DNA of 52,500 bases from positions 6,149,044 to 6,201,543 of the forward strand of contig RPFO01000027.1 in the NCBI GenBank assembly GCA_009746045.1, given 5' to 3'. The notes beneath the pieces were generated by a model, which saw nothing but the letters and a program-made list of their open reading frames with translations, searched no databases and was not told the DNA's origin. This document shows positions 1 through 10,109 of this stretch, in pieces. The translations under genes and the position numbers were made by a program. Each line of letters begins with the position of its first letter. Position 1 is the stretch's first letter. This stretch comes from Mesostigma viride (Eukaryota; Streptophyta; Mesostigmatophyceae; Mesostigmatales; Mesostigmataceae).

Positions 1-252
1 CAGAGCTCGGATATGTACTTGGAAAACCTATGATGCCCTAAACCCTAAACCCTAAACCCTAAACAGTCGGATATGTACTTGGAAAACCTATGATACAACA
101 AATGGTTCAGTGCTTCATTTCAAACCAACCGCGGGGCGAGAGCTAGTAGATTTCAGGTACTTGAAGCGCCTATGGTGCAACAAAGAATGAAGTGCTTCAC
201 CTCAAACCGGCCGCGGGGCGAGAGCGGGTAGATTTCGGGTACTTGGAAACGT
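1..252. repeat. Subtelomere-like tandem repeat, 82-86 bp units
   Basis: Two near-complete units (67-152 and 153-234) and partial units at each end share the blocks GGTACTTG, TGCTTCA and GCGGGGCGAGAG. The first partial unit is interrupted at 36 by telomere repeats and restarts at 67. Long open frames here on the minus strand are by-products of the repeat. The order of unit and telomere block suggests a chromosome end to the left or an old internal one. Confidence 0.75.
36..63. repeat. Internal telomere block, CCCTAAA x4
   Basis: Four perfect CCCTAAA units, flanked on both sides by the same subtelomeric sequence (TCGGATATGTACTTGG at 7 and at 67). In this orientation the C-rich strand reads left to right, as expected if the chromosome end lies to the left. 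A later occurrence of the motif at 7918-7959 is part of a hairpin and not an array. Confidence 0.9.
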
Positions 253-1598
253 GCTGACATAAAAGCATGGCAGAGTTTGCTGCTGACCAACCGCAGGACC
301 AACCTCACTATTTGCGAACACACACGAATGTGTGCGGAACTTTAACTGACACAGACGGTGTATATGGACCAGCCTCAGGACCAACCGCAGGGCCCACCTC
401 AGCGGTACCAGAACCAACTTCACTTTGAAATACGCATACCTCGCGGCGGGAATGGGAGGCCCCCCGTTCACTATAAACAACGGAAACCCTTGTCGTTGCT
501 CGCTCACTAAAATATACCTCGCGGCGCGAAGGGTGGAGCTCGATTGCAAAACAGTTATCCCTTTCGCACAAAAAGAGATGACTAGTTTGCTACAACCAAC
601 CTCGTTCACTGTGACCGACCTCATTGCGAGAACGGGTGCAGCAGGCAACCTGTTCACTATAACCAACGGAAACCCTTCGCACATAACGTACCTCGGGGCG
701 AGAATGGGTGCAGCAGGCCGCCCGCGACACCCGACGCGCCGCCCCCCACGCCCACCGCGTCGAATATGTGGACCTCTACCCGCTGCTGGGGGGATGCGTG
801 CTGTCATACGGCACAAGCAAGCGTATAGGCAGGAGCACGGTCCACCCACACGGGCACGAAAGAGCGCGTGTGAGCACGTACAGCCATTCAACATACACAC
901 ATAAGAAACGTGCTGAGCATGGGAAGCCTTCACAACCCACATGCGCGCGCACGCACGCACACATACACACACATGCACACACAAAAGAAGGAGCGGGTAA
1001 AGCTTTTACGACACCGCCCGGTGGGCACAATTTATCTGATGCGGTTCATCGGACACGAGAGAACGTTGTGTGGAGGGCACGGGTGCGGGGGCAGGCACAT
1101 CAGATCGACTAGCTGGCACCAAACCCGTGCAGCCAGCTTGCAAAGATAGATGGCAGTTAGCTATGAAGTATGTATACCAACACCAAGTCGGTGGGTGTGG
1201 GGGCAGGCAGGGAGCGGGGAGGAGGAAGGCTGGAGACTTGTAGCCATGCGCAGCAAGCCAAACCGTGACGATTCATAAAGCGTTGATGCACGCGCGCCGG
1301 GCTACACACATGGCAGCGATGCCACAGGAGCGTGCCAACAAGTGGGGGCAAGGCCGACACGCGCACGTGCAAGGGGAGTGGACAGGGAAGGGAGGAGAAG
1401 TCTCATCAGGACGACAAAGGGTCGTTTGCTCGAGCACATAGACGCTTGCTGTCGCACCAGAAAAGTTACTCTAAAGCAACCGTAGAGACATGCCTGCAAT
1501 GGTCCTGACTGTCAAGGGACCATGCCGGCTCCTGAGAGGCTCATCGAGGAGTACCATCAGCGTGTGTGCATCAGGGGCTGGTCAAGCAGTCGACGTAC
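253..1598. other. Degenerate repeats and gene-free sequence
   Basis: From 253 to about 720, imperfect copies of a block containing GTTCACTATAA, ACGGAAACCCTT and CGGGGCGAGAATGGG recur, so this is a decayed continuation of the subtelomeric repeat. A short CA/CG-rich microsatellite lies at about 944-985. I find no exon with convincing protein similarity between 750 and 1598, although the next exon of the oxidoreductase on the minus strand would be expected here. Confidence 0.5.
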
Positions 1599-1844
1599 TT
1601 GCAATAAATGCCATGCCACCGCCATGCCGCCGAATCCAGCTCCCACGACGGCAAATTTGCGAGGTGCGCTCCCTGGTGTAACGTCTCCGCCTGCAGCACA
1701 GGTGACGGGCGCTCTGCAAAACGCATGGCGTCTTCCTTTCGGGTTCGGCGATACCTTGGCCCATTCTCGCGCTGGGAACGCCGCCACGGTGCAGGATGTT
1801 GTATAATAACGAACATGGCGCAACTGCAGATCCAACGTTGCCAT
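1599..1844 (-). CDS. FAD-dependent oxidoreductase, first exon only (partial)
   Basis: An 82-residue first exon starts at the ATG at 1844. Residues 64-81 read FAVVGAGFGGMAVAWHLL, a strand followed by GxGxxG and a helix. This is the Rossmann FAD-binding motif at the N-terminus of glucose-inhibited-division, D-amino-acid-oxidase and related flavoprotein families. About 60 residues precede it, rich in Arg, Ala and Ser, and could be an organelle transit peptide. The exon ends CAA|GTACGT in phase 0, a strong 5' splice site. Beyond it, in the direction of transcription, I find no second exon down to position 1, where telomere repeats lie. The gene may be truncated by a chromosome end, may continue outside the window, or may have exons I missed. 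The exact flavoenzyme cannot be named from one motif. Confidence 0.6.
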
Positions 1845-3280
1845 GGAACTAGTAGTGCAGAAGAAGAGAGGCTATCCTACTTAGATGCGTCGTGATTGCC
1901 GATCTTATTACAACTGCGGATATCTAAGTCGCAGCCACGCTCCTTGTGCGACAGTCGAGTCGATCAATCAGTAAAAAATGCCTTTTAGAATTGGGCATAT
2001 CGTCGTGTGATGAAGCTCGTTTGTGTGCCACCACAGTGCACCTGTTTCAGCCGTGCCTGGTTTAGAGCACAATGCGTGCATGCTTATGCCAATGCTTATG
2101 GGCAGTAGTAGGAGACGCCTTCATACTTATCACTTATCAAGGCCCACTTATCGTTTATCGCGGCATGCCTTCAGACGCCGTTTTGCGTGATGGGCATTGG
2201 GCAGTTCGATTGTTACTGCAGTTTTTATTTTGCGTTTTCGCTTTTCCTGGCAACTGTCGTCAACGATCAACGAGCATCGGTTGATCCTCCCTCGACCCTC
2301 GCATGCAAAATGCGACTGGCGACTGGCACGTGACTTGATTACCTACCTACCTACATACATACACGTATTTAAAACGCCGATTCGACCCAACCGATTACAC
2401 GGAGCGATTACACGTGTACACGGAGCGACTGACCTCCGTGACGGATTTCAGTCGGAACTCGGACCTCCTCCGTGACGGAGGTCAGTCAATACTCAATACT
2501 TACTACTCAGCCGGTTTATTGACTTCATTGAGTTCATTCCCACGCCACTGACGCCAGTACTGAACTTGTAGCCGACAGATACCTCACCATGCGCTCTTTT
2601 TCCATGATCGACCAGCCACGTTCCGTTTTAATTAAAGCTGCTTGCCCTCCAGGCTCCAGCTGATTGTCGGCATGCAACCATAGCTAGCTGGTAAGCTACA
2701 TACATAGCTTACCATTTGTGCGGTTCTTCGGGTGTACCTGTCCGTCGGGCCGTGCGATTCGATATCTGACGGTCTGGAATTTACAAGTTCTGCAATCGGT
2801 GGGAGAGAGGGAGCATTCTGGCCTGCCCAACTGAATCTCGACTCTCAAGTCTCAATAACTGACTATTTTCCCGTTGCGTTGCCAAACTTCAGTTGATCAC
2901 CGGCCACACTCACCAGTATTACCATGCCAACCTGGAGTGCAGCGCAGGCCGGTATGGATTTAATAAATACATTGATCATCATCGCACGCGATGGTGCCGG
3001 CTTAGTATAATATATATCACTGTGCAGGCGCTCCCAGATTATCGCGGGACGCTGGCCTCTAATTACATTTTCCCGAGTTCGCTTCTTACATGATTTTTTT
3101 GCTGGCCATGGGGCAACCACACGAGCTGGAGCGCCTGTACACATGATCATGGTGTTCTACGTCGATCGTCGATCCGCGCGTGCCGACGGCCGCGGCCGGT
3201 ACGTATCTATGGATCTGCAGATTTTTAATTAAAGGGTTCTCAGCTCCGGGGGGCCGATCGATGATTGCTTTCGACTTTCC
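1845..3280. other. Gene-free sequence left of the TGCCC array
   Basis: No open frame here has recognisable protein character. A near-palindrome CCTCCGTGACGGAGG sits at about 2465-2480, next to a second CCTCCGTGACGGA at about 2432. Short CCTA/CATA tandem runs lie at about 2341-2363. The region may include the promoter of the minus-strand oxidoreductase just right of 1844. Confidence 0.4.
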
Positions 3281-3630
3281 TGCCCTGCCCTGCCCTGCCC
3301 TGCCCTGCCCTGCCCTGCCCTGCCCTGCCCTGCCCTGCCCTGCCCTGCCCTGCCCTGCCCTGCCCTGCCCTGCCCTGCCCTGCCCTGCCCTGCCCTGCCC
3401 TGCCCTGCCCTGCCCTGCCCTGCCCTGCCCTGCCCTGCCCTGCCCTGCCCTGCCCTGCCCTGCCCTGCCCTGCCCTGCCCTGCCCTGCCCTGCCCTGCCC
3501 TGCCCTGCCCTGCCCTGCCCTGCCCTGCCCTGCCCTGCCCTGCCCTGCCCTGCCCTGCCCTGCCCTGCCCTGCCCTGCCCTGCCCTGCCCTGCCCTGCCC
3601 TGCCCTGCCCTGCCCTGCCCTGCCCTGCCC
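3281..3630. repeat. Perfect pentanucleotide array, TGCCC x70
   Basis: 350 bp made of exactly 70 uninterrupted TGCCC units with no substitution. Because the unit contains no stop in any frame, it creates open frames of 137-196 codons on both strands encoding five-residue repeats. These are not genes. The minus strand reads GGGCA repeats and could fold as G-quadruplexes. Confidence 0.98.
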
Positions 3631-4285
3631 GCTCCGCTCCGGAATGAACTTGGCTACAGTGACCAATATTCATCATGACTAGGGCACTGGCAAGTCAGGA
3701 GCGCAGCTGATCGTGTCTTGCGATAATTGCATCGTGCCCTAGACTCCTATTCACGTTTTCACATTGGTTTGTTTGTTATGGGCTAGAGATGTTTAGTTAG
3801 CGAGTAGGGCCTAGGGATGGTATGTCACGGACGCTCTATACATTATGCATGACAGGCTCGAATATTGTTCGCTTCCCACGGAAATGATATCAATATAGTA
3901 ATGCGGCAATATTGTACACTCGATCGTGGCATGGGCCTGTCAATGTTCACCGACTGGCCGGTCCCTCCGTGATCAACGTGACCCCCCGGTTGCCTGGTCG
4001 GCGCTCCCTGCACCCTGCACCCCATGTATTTAGCAGAGGGAAGTATGCGCCCACGAGGAAGACAGCGGCTCACAGCCTGCCCGCCGCCGATGACCACCGT
4101 GAGCCGAGAGCCGCATGAGCCGACGTGAGCCGCGAGCTGTGCTTAGCTGTGAGCCGGGAGCCGGGAGCTGGGAGCCAGTCGCCTCTGTGCTTCAAGGCAC
4201 TGTCATGTCAAGAACTAGGGTTGGCCAGCCCTCGCGAAGAAGACTGGGTGGTCCCAAGAAGACTTGATTTTTGTTGGGGGGTGCC
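3631..4285. other. Region upstream of the sulfotransferase gene
   Basis: No gene seen. Imperfect GAGCCG repeats run from about 4098 to 4180. The stretch should contain the promoter of the plus-strand sulfotransferase gene, but I recognise no clear TATA element. Confidence 0.4.
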
Positions 4286-5233
4286 ATGAGGAAACCGCAA
4301 ATCATGCCGCCCCTGACCCTCCCCACGCAGAGCCTGGCCGTATTCCTCTTCTTCTCCTACGTCTTTCTTTCGTTATTGTTGCTATTTATATATCTGTCAT
4401 CTCGCTCCGTCTCCACACGGCCGGTGCCAAGCGAGCAGGAGCGGTTTTGTGCGAATGGCGCGCCCGTGGTCGTTATTCTGGCAACCGTCCCTAGGTCTGG
4501 GAACACGTGGACTAGGGCTCTTTTCGAGCACGCCTCGGGCATTCTCACGGAAATACTCTTCGCCCCCGCCGGCCAGGAGTCTGTCCACCCGATCTATGGG
4601 ACGACGGGGCCGGACTGCGATGCCCTAAAAGGGGAACCGTCCTCGTGCGAATCGCGTGGTCTACGTCGGGCGGGCACAGACGACCCCGTTCTGATCAAGG
4701 ATCACTATCCATTTCTCCCATGGGCGTACAACAACACAGAGCACCCACCCACGTTCTACCTCCATTCTATTCGAAACCCGGTAGACACTTTCGGTGCGAT
4801 CAATGCCTACCTGAGAAAACTTGGTTTGCCTGGCATGCAAAGTTTTGAGATCTTTGTGAGGAGGTGGGCTGACTTTTTCGATTACTGGGCGAACAAGACA
4901 GCCGCCCCGCCTCAGCACGTTTTCCGGTACGAGGATCTCGTTAACAACACTCAGCAGACCCTCAGCACATTACTAGACGTCACGTGCTTTGCTAAGAAGC
5001 TTTCTTTGAGCCAAGAAGACGTGGCACGGGCAGTCCAGGCCAAGCCGGCACAACCACACAAACAGCTGCAATACCTGCCTGCGGTAAAGAACGTCACGCA
5101 GGGTCTGGAATGGCTGTTTGCCCATCACCAGGGGCTGCTAGAACAGTATGGGTATGCGTCAGTCCTCGAACCGCTGCTGCCTCGTAGGGTTAACGTTGGT
5201 GCTGCCAGGGTCACTGCAACTAATAATCAATGA
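4286..5233 (+). CDS. Type II membrane sulfotransferase (PAPS-dependent), intronless
   Basis: A 315-residue protein predicted to move a sulfuryl group from PAPS to a carbohydrate or tyrosine acceptor in the Golgi lumen. Residues 16-38 form a hydrophobic signal anchor after a short N-terminus (type II topology). The 5'-phosphosulfate loop is at 67-75 (TVPRSGNTW). The 3'-phosphate motif is at 160-170 (HSIRNPVDTFG), including Arg163. FRYEDL at 213-218 is a further family motif. Four N-glycosylation sequons (Asn149, Asn203, Asn220, Asn269) fit a luminal catalytic domain. I chose the ATG at 4286; the frame is open for five more codons upstream from a TTG. It has no intron, unlike its neighbours. 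A decayed LINE 3' end begins about 90 bp after the stop. The acceptor substrate cannot be told from sequence. Confidence 0.85.
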   Translation: MRKPQIMPPLTLPTQSLAVFLFFSYVFLSLLLLFIYLSSRSVSTRPVPSEQERFCANGAPVVVILATVPRSGNTWTRALFEHASGILTEILFAPAGQESVHPIYGTTGPDCDALKGEPSSCESRGLRRAGTDDPVLIKDHYPFLPWAYNNTEHPPTFYLHSIRNPVDTFGAINAYLRKLGLPGMQSFEIFVRRWADFFDYWANKTAAPPQHVFRYEDLVNNTQQTLSTLLDVTCFAKKLSLSQEDVARAVQAKPAQPHKQLQYLPAVKNVTQGLEWLFAHHQGLLEQYGYASVLEPLLPRRVNVGAARVTATNNQ

Positions 5234-5324
5234 GGCAACCAGCACAGCTCCGCGGCGTAGTGGACGTCAATATGTACATATTGACGTCTTGGGGAGATGT
5301 CCACGATATCTGAAACTGGGGAAT

Positions 5325-5378
5325 TCAGTGCTCCGTGGTCCCCCAACAGGGACACGAGACTAATTAATTAATTAATTA
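5325..5378 (+). mobile_element. Short LINE 3'-end remnant with TAAT tail
   Basis: The sequence GTGCTCCGTGGTCCCCCAAC followed by AGGGACACGAGACT and a (TAAT)n tail matches, in inverted orientation, the LINE 3' ends at about 6130 and 8402. It is a heavily 5'-truncated insertion just after the sulfotransferase stop codon. It probably supplies the downstream sequence of that transcript. Confidence 0.65.
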
Positions 5379-5790
5379 CATGTATGTCCACAGCTAGTCT
5401 AAAATATGGGGTCAAGTGAGGCCTCGAGCTAATCTTAAACGCAAACGATGCAGGCCTACCATGCTTTTTATATTTCCTAGGACCCACTGTTGGGGGGTCG
5501 TAGTCTTTGACAATGTCCGCCCAACGCTGCTTGTCCTGCATATCCGACCATTTCCCTATCAACCTTTCTTGTTACCCTCTGTCTCCCTCCATGCAGGTCT
5601 ACCTAGAGATAGCCAGGTGGCCTTCGCGTCTTTCCTCTCAGACAACTACCCTAGTCCTTCCACGGCGTTGGATTGTTATGCGTCCAGGCATAGTTGTCTC
5701 ACTTCATATCGATCTGAGTAAGAGGGATTGAGGCCGGGGGGCTTAAGACTGGCCAACCAGGTAGACACCACCTCAGCTGTATATGGTGCA
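5368..5790 (-). mobile_element. Decayed LINE ORF2 C-terminal fragment
   Basis: On the minus strand near 5562-5460 the frame reads KWSDMQDKQRWADIVKDYDP. This resembles the end of the LINE ORF2 protein seen at 6358-6550 (WKKMMDKAKWAQVIEDND). The rest of the fragment is frameshifted. At 5752-5778, CCAACCAGGTAGACACC is the reverse complement of a block in the minus-strand copies, so pieces in both orientations are interleaved here. Confidence 0.5.
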
Positions 5791-6112
5791 ACCCACTAGC
5801 AACAATATTGCGCGCGCCCCGCACCGACGCGGCGCGATCGGCCGGACCTATGTCTATGTGATTGACACAACTGCTCAAGAGGATGCAGGGCTTCTGGTAC
5901 TAGTATCCGTACTCTGTGCCTGCATCGGGCCGACTGACAAGGAGAAATGGGCTGCCATTTGCGATAAGCACCTTCCTGCATGAGGGGTATTCTGATTTGG
6001 CGTGCACGCCGATGAGGGGTATGCTCCTGCTGTCTCCCCATGGCCCCGGCCCCGCGGTCCATTGCCAGGATCTAGTAGAAGTCCAAGCGCAGGTGGAGGT
6101 TATAGCTCCTGA
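5791..6112. other. Unassigned sequence between LINE fragments
   Basis: I recognise no gene and no clear repeat copy. It lies between LINE fragments of opposite strand and ends in a TTAATTAA run shared with the next element's tail. It may be a diverged part of either insertion. Confidence 0.35.
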
Positions 6113-6626
6113 GAATTAATTAATTAATTAGACTCGTGCTCCCGTTGGGGAGTCACGGAGCATTAACCCCGATGGATGGAGGGGTGGGTGCAAACAGTCC
6201 TACCGGTCTAAGCTATCTACAGCAGCTACCTACGACATCTATCTAACAGCAACTAACTACAACATCTATCTATACAGCATCACGTGGTCCTAGGGGAGCT
6301 GTCTTGCGTGCCTCCCGTGGGTTTGCACACGCGGGCGCTTCCCCACAGGGGGGGGGTCGTTGTCCTCTATGACCTGGGCCCACTTGGCCTTGTCCATCAT
6401 CTTCTTCCAAATCACGGAGAGGCCTAGGCCCCCCATGTCCTCTACTAGCTGTTCTTTAATGAAGGTGCGGGCCTTGCGGCGTCTAACACCAGGGGGCCCC
6501 GCCCACGTCAGGAGGTGCCGGCCAGGCGGCCGGAGCTGGTCGCAGTCTTGCGGGGGGGGCCACGTGAGGTGTCTACCTGGTTGGTGCGAGCTAGGTGCCC
6601 TACTAGCTGCAGGCGCCGCTGCTTAA
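6113..6626 (-). mobile_element. LINE 3' fragment, minus strand (copy 1)
   Basis: Read on the minus strand, it contains the C-terminal end of ORF2, a 3' untranslated part ending CTCCGTGACTCCCCAACGGG, and a (TAAT)n tail at 6113-6130. It aligns along its whole length with 8382-8913, with small indels and an estimated 85-90% identity by eye. A further 3' end of the same type abuts it at 6632-6665, so insertions are nested. Confidence 0.8.
6358..6550 (-). pseudogene. LINE ORF2 C-terminus, broken
   Basis: The minus-strand frame reads RRRKARTFIKEQLVEDMGGL, then GLSVIWKKMMDKAKWAQVIE. It is preceded by HLLTWAGPPGV. This W.PP.G.RRR.ART...QL..D.GGL..... DKA.W pattern is typical of the region after the reverse transcriptase in many non-LTR retrotransposons. 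Only this end of ORF2 is present. Confidence 0.7.
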
Positions 6627-6700
6627 TTATACCCGTACTCCCGTTGGGGAGTCACGGAGCCTTTACCCCCCCCCCCCCCCCGGACCGGCACTGAACGCAA

Positions 6701-7844
6701 ATGGTTTTCACCTTTGCCGCGTGCCTGATCAGAATTTACCCTGCTTATGGATGGAAGCTGAAGATGGACTGGTCAACACGTCCCCGTCCACTGCTATGGA
6801 CTGCCTCTTCTTTGGGGACTACGCCTCGCTTTACGACTTGTGCATCCATCTCCACGCCACCGGACGCCTCCTCTGCACCGACGGCCGTCGCTGGCACAAC
6901 GTCAGCATGGACCGTTTTCGGCTCCCCCCGCCCCGTTCTCCAGCATGCCATCCTCAACTCCCTTCTCCAGCGCTCTGACGGCGAGATCTGGGCTCCATCC
7001 ATCTCCGCCCCCACCCTCCGTTCCATCCTCATGGAAGCCTTTCAGCAGCACGTGACCCCCCTTGCTGCCGACGGCGCCGCAATGGGTGGCACGCTGACTG
7101 CTGAACTTCCTCACATTTCCACCGCCGCCGCCTCCACCTCCACTGCCATTTCCGCCTCCACTGCCGACGTCAAAGCCCAGCTCCTCGACATCGACCAACG
7201 CCTTCAAGCCACCGCCAACGCCCTTGAGAGCTTGCATGACACCGCCGGCCTCACCGCCCAGGCGGTGAAGGACATCGCCGCCCAGCCGGCGCCTGCTGGC
7301 CCGGCCGGCGATGCTCCCTCCACCTGGGCGGACTTGCTTAAGCATCACACCACCTCCACCACCTCCACCATCTCGGCACAACTCAAGCAACAAGCCCTCG
7401 ACCTTCGCGAGGAAGCCGACATCGCCCGGCGCAGCCACAATGTCATCGTCAAGCACTTCGACCAGCAGGCAGGTGAGACCTCCACGAGCCTTCTTGAGGC
7501 ATTTAAGCGCGCCATTCTTGCCCCCATGTTACTCACTGGTGAGCTGGACATGTCGGCTGTCCGCCTCCCCGCGCGCGGGGAAGGCTGGCCCGGCACCCGT
7601 GCTCCTCACCTTTAAGTACATGGCGGACAAGCTGGCGTTCCTTAAATGCCGCAAGAAGCTCTCGGAGACTCGCTTCACGCTGGACGACGACTTGAACCTG
7701 GCCCAGCAACAGCGGCGACGCGAGCTATGGCCGACCTACCTCCAGCTCCGGCAGAGCGCAAGGGGGAAGCCGGTATACTGGAGGGGGGCGGTCATCCACG
7801 TTGACCACAAGCCCTGGCAGCCCCCTCCTGCCACCTCAGACTAG
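6701..7844 (+). pseudogene. LINE ORF1 (RNA-binding, L1 ORF1-like), frameshifted
   Basis: ORF1 products of L1-type elements are nucleic-acid-binding chaperones that coat the element RNA. Frame 1 (6701-7615) has a Ser/Thr/Ala-rich start, a helical stretch predicted as coiled coil (about residues 170-215), then LREEADIARRSHNVIVKHF, which looks like the start of an RRM. After about 7560-7600 the reading moves to another frame: FTLDDDLNLAQQQRRRELWP, YLQLRQ and KPVYWRGAVIHV, stopping at 7844. This C-terminal block resembles the L1 ORF1 C-terminal domain. The second copy at 10110-10638 shows the same parts in order, which places the frameshift. The start codon is uncertain. Confidence 0.7.
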
Positions 7845-7917
7845 GAATATATACCAGTAGTGTAGATTAGTAAGGCTTAGCCTAGCATGTGGCCCCTGCG
7901 CATGTGCGCCCACTACT

Positions 7918-7959
7918 AAACCCTAGGGCGACCCCACGAAAGGGGTCACCTTAGGGTTT
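7918..7959. other. Hairpin with telomere-like arms in LINE 3' region
   Basis: Two 18-nt arms, AAACCCTAGGGCGACCCC and GGGGTCACCTTAGGGTTT, pair at 16 of 18 positions around a 6-nt loop ACGAAA. It lies 73 nt after the ORF1 stop of the ORF1-only LINE. It could be an RNA structure recognised by the retrotransposition machinery. The arms contain telomere-like CCCTAAA/TTTAGGG-related words. Confidence 0.7.
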
Positions 7960-8381
7960 TGTAGCATAATGGCCCCCATGGATGATGCCTTTAGCATATT
8001 CAGCCACGCCCTGCCTATAATGGTACCCCCATGGATGTCGCATTAAGAATTTAGCCATGCTATGCCATGCAGAGAGATGCTCTCTGTCGAGAAGCCATGT
8101 CCTAGCTCTTGTATAGCCATGATGATCTTCCCCCACATAACATACTCCCCCTTCGCTGGGCATAGTGTGAAGATTATGAGGGTGCAGGTGCCCTGGTGCA
8201 CCTAGAGCAAGGGTCACTTACATTCCCACCCTTGCAGGAAGTAGCCTAGAATGTATTAAAAGCCATATGCCCCTTCTCAGGGATATGTGCTACATTGACT
8301 CCCAACGGAGTGATGTTCCTAATTAATTAATTAATGGATGGAAGCAGTGGGTGCACACAATCCTACCAGTCTATTAGAACT

Positions 8382-9300
8382 ATTAATTAATTAATTAATT
8401 AGACTCGTGCTCCCGTTGGGGAGTCACGGAGCATTAACCCCGATGGATGGATGGATGGATGGATGGGTGCAAACAGTCCTACCGGTCTAATCTATCTACA
8501 GCAGCTACCTACGACATCTATCTAACAGCATTCTAACTACAACATCTATCTAGACAGCCTCACGCTGCCCTAGGGGAGCTAGCTGTCTGGCGTGCCTCCC
8601 GCGGGTTTGCACACGCGGGCGCTTCCCCACAGGGGGGGGCTCGTTGTCCTCTACGACCTGGGCCCACTTGGCCTTGTCCATCATCTTCGTCCAAATCACG
8701 AAGAGGCCTAGGCCCCCCATGTCCTCTATACTAGCTGGTCTTTGAAGGTGCGGGCCTTGCGGCGTCTAACATCACTGGGCCCGGCCCTTGTGCGTCAGGA
8801 GGTGCCGGCCAGGCTGAGCTGGTCGCAGTCCTGCGGGGGGGACACGTGAGGTGTCTACCTGGTTATAGTGCGAGCTAAGTGCCCTACTAGCTGCAGGCGG
8901 CACTGCTTAATGGTGCTGGTGATATATATTTAAAATATAATTACTTACATGCAGCAGAGTGAAATCATGACAATTGGTGATATATATGGCATGCCGAGGT
9001 ACAGGTCCTCATTGCGGACGCTGCTTAATGGTGCTGGTGATATATGGCATGCCCTGGTACAGGTCCTCATTGCGGACATGAGCAGCATATCCTACTCTGA
9101 AAATGGAACACAGCATGTTGGTGACCGCGCCGTCCAGCTTGCGGGCCAGGTCGGCGGTGAGGGTCCACGTCTCGGCACGTGAGAACAGGAAGGACGAGGA
9201 CCTTGAACAGGTCCTGTTTCTCGATCTTGCCCAGGGGCTTGCGCCACAGGGCCCGGTACTGGCGTAAAGCGTGCCAGGCGAGGGAGATGCGAGGGAGATG
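8382..9300 (-). mobile_element. LINE 3' fragment, minus strand (copy 2, longer)
   Basis: It reads, on the minus strand, from the end of the reverse transcriptase region (about 9290) through the ORF2 C-terminus and 3' untranslated part to a (TAAT)n tail at 8382-8401. The lower part aligns with 6113-6626. A stretch of about 69 bp (GGCATGCC..GGTACAGGTCCTCATTGCGGAC) is tandemly duplicated at 8988-9078. Confidence 0.8.
8640..9290 (-). pseudogene. LINE ORF2 reverse-transcriptase end, frameshifted
   Basis: Minus-strand frames give ALRQYRALWRKPLGKIEKQ then LFKVLVLPVLT, followed in a shifted frame by TWTLTADLARKLDGAVTNML and HVRNEDLYQGMPYITSTIKQ. VLPVLTYG.ETW.L and the (V)RNEDLY.G.P.. block are hallmarks of the segment after the LINE reverse-transcriptase palm. 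Several frameshifts and an internal duplication make it non-functional. Confidence 0.75.
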
Positions 9301-9427
9301 CGAGGGGCGATTAGAACTATATCCTTGATATCGGTCGGTTGTCTCCTTGATCAATATCGATCTAGTTGCACACAATCCTACGGTGGTCTATTTTATCTAG
9401 AGTAAGCCAGACTCTAGGGATCTTGCC

Positions 9428-10045
<618 letters not shown>

Positions 10046-10109
10046 GATATTTGCAACTTTTGTGTGCGTGGTTATTTTTCTAATGAGATGAGCATAGTAC
10101 TCAGTACAC

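Larger units (their letters stand above)
6661..8335 (+). mobile_element. ORF1-only LINE copy with 3' end
   Basis: The element runs from a C-run near 6665-6681 through an ORF1 (6701-7844) and a 3' region to a conserved terminal block at 8228-8316 and a (TAAT)n tail at about 8320-8335. No reverse transcriptase is present between ORF1 and the 3' end. This is the arrangement known from half-LINE (HAL1-type) elements of mammals. Its 3' terminal block (CCCTTGCAGGAAGTAG ... GTGCTACAT ... CTCCCAACGGAGT) recurs at 10882 and 12800. Confidence 0.75.

Noticed and set aside
202-984. 260-codon minus-strand frame near the left end
   Set aside because: It follows degenerate subtelomeric repeats and encodes repeated low-information segments.
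5796-6062. 88-codon minus-strand frame between LINE fragments
   Set aside because: No recognisable motif and no similarity to LINE ORFs by eye; likely chance.
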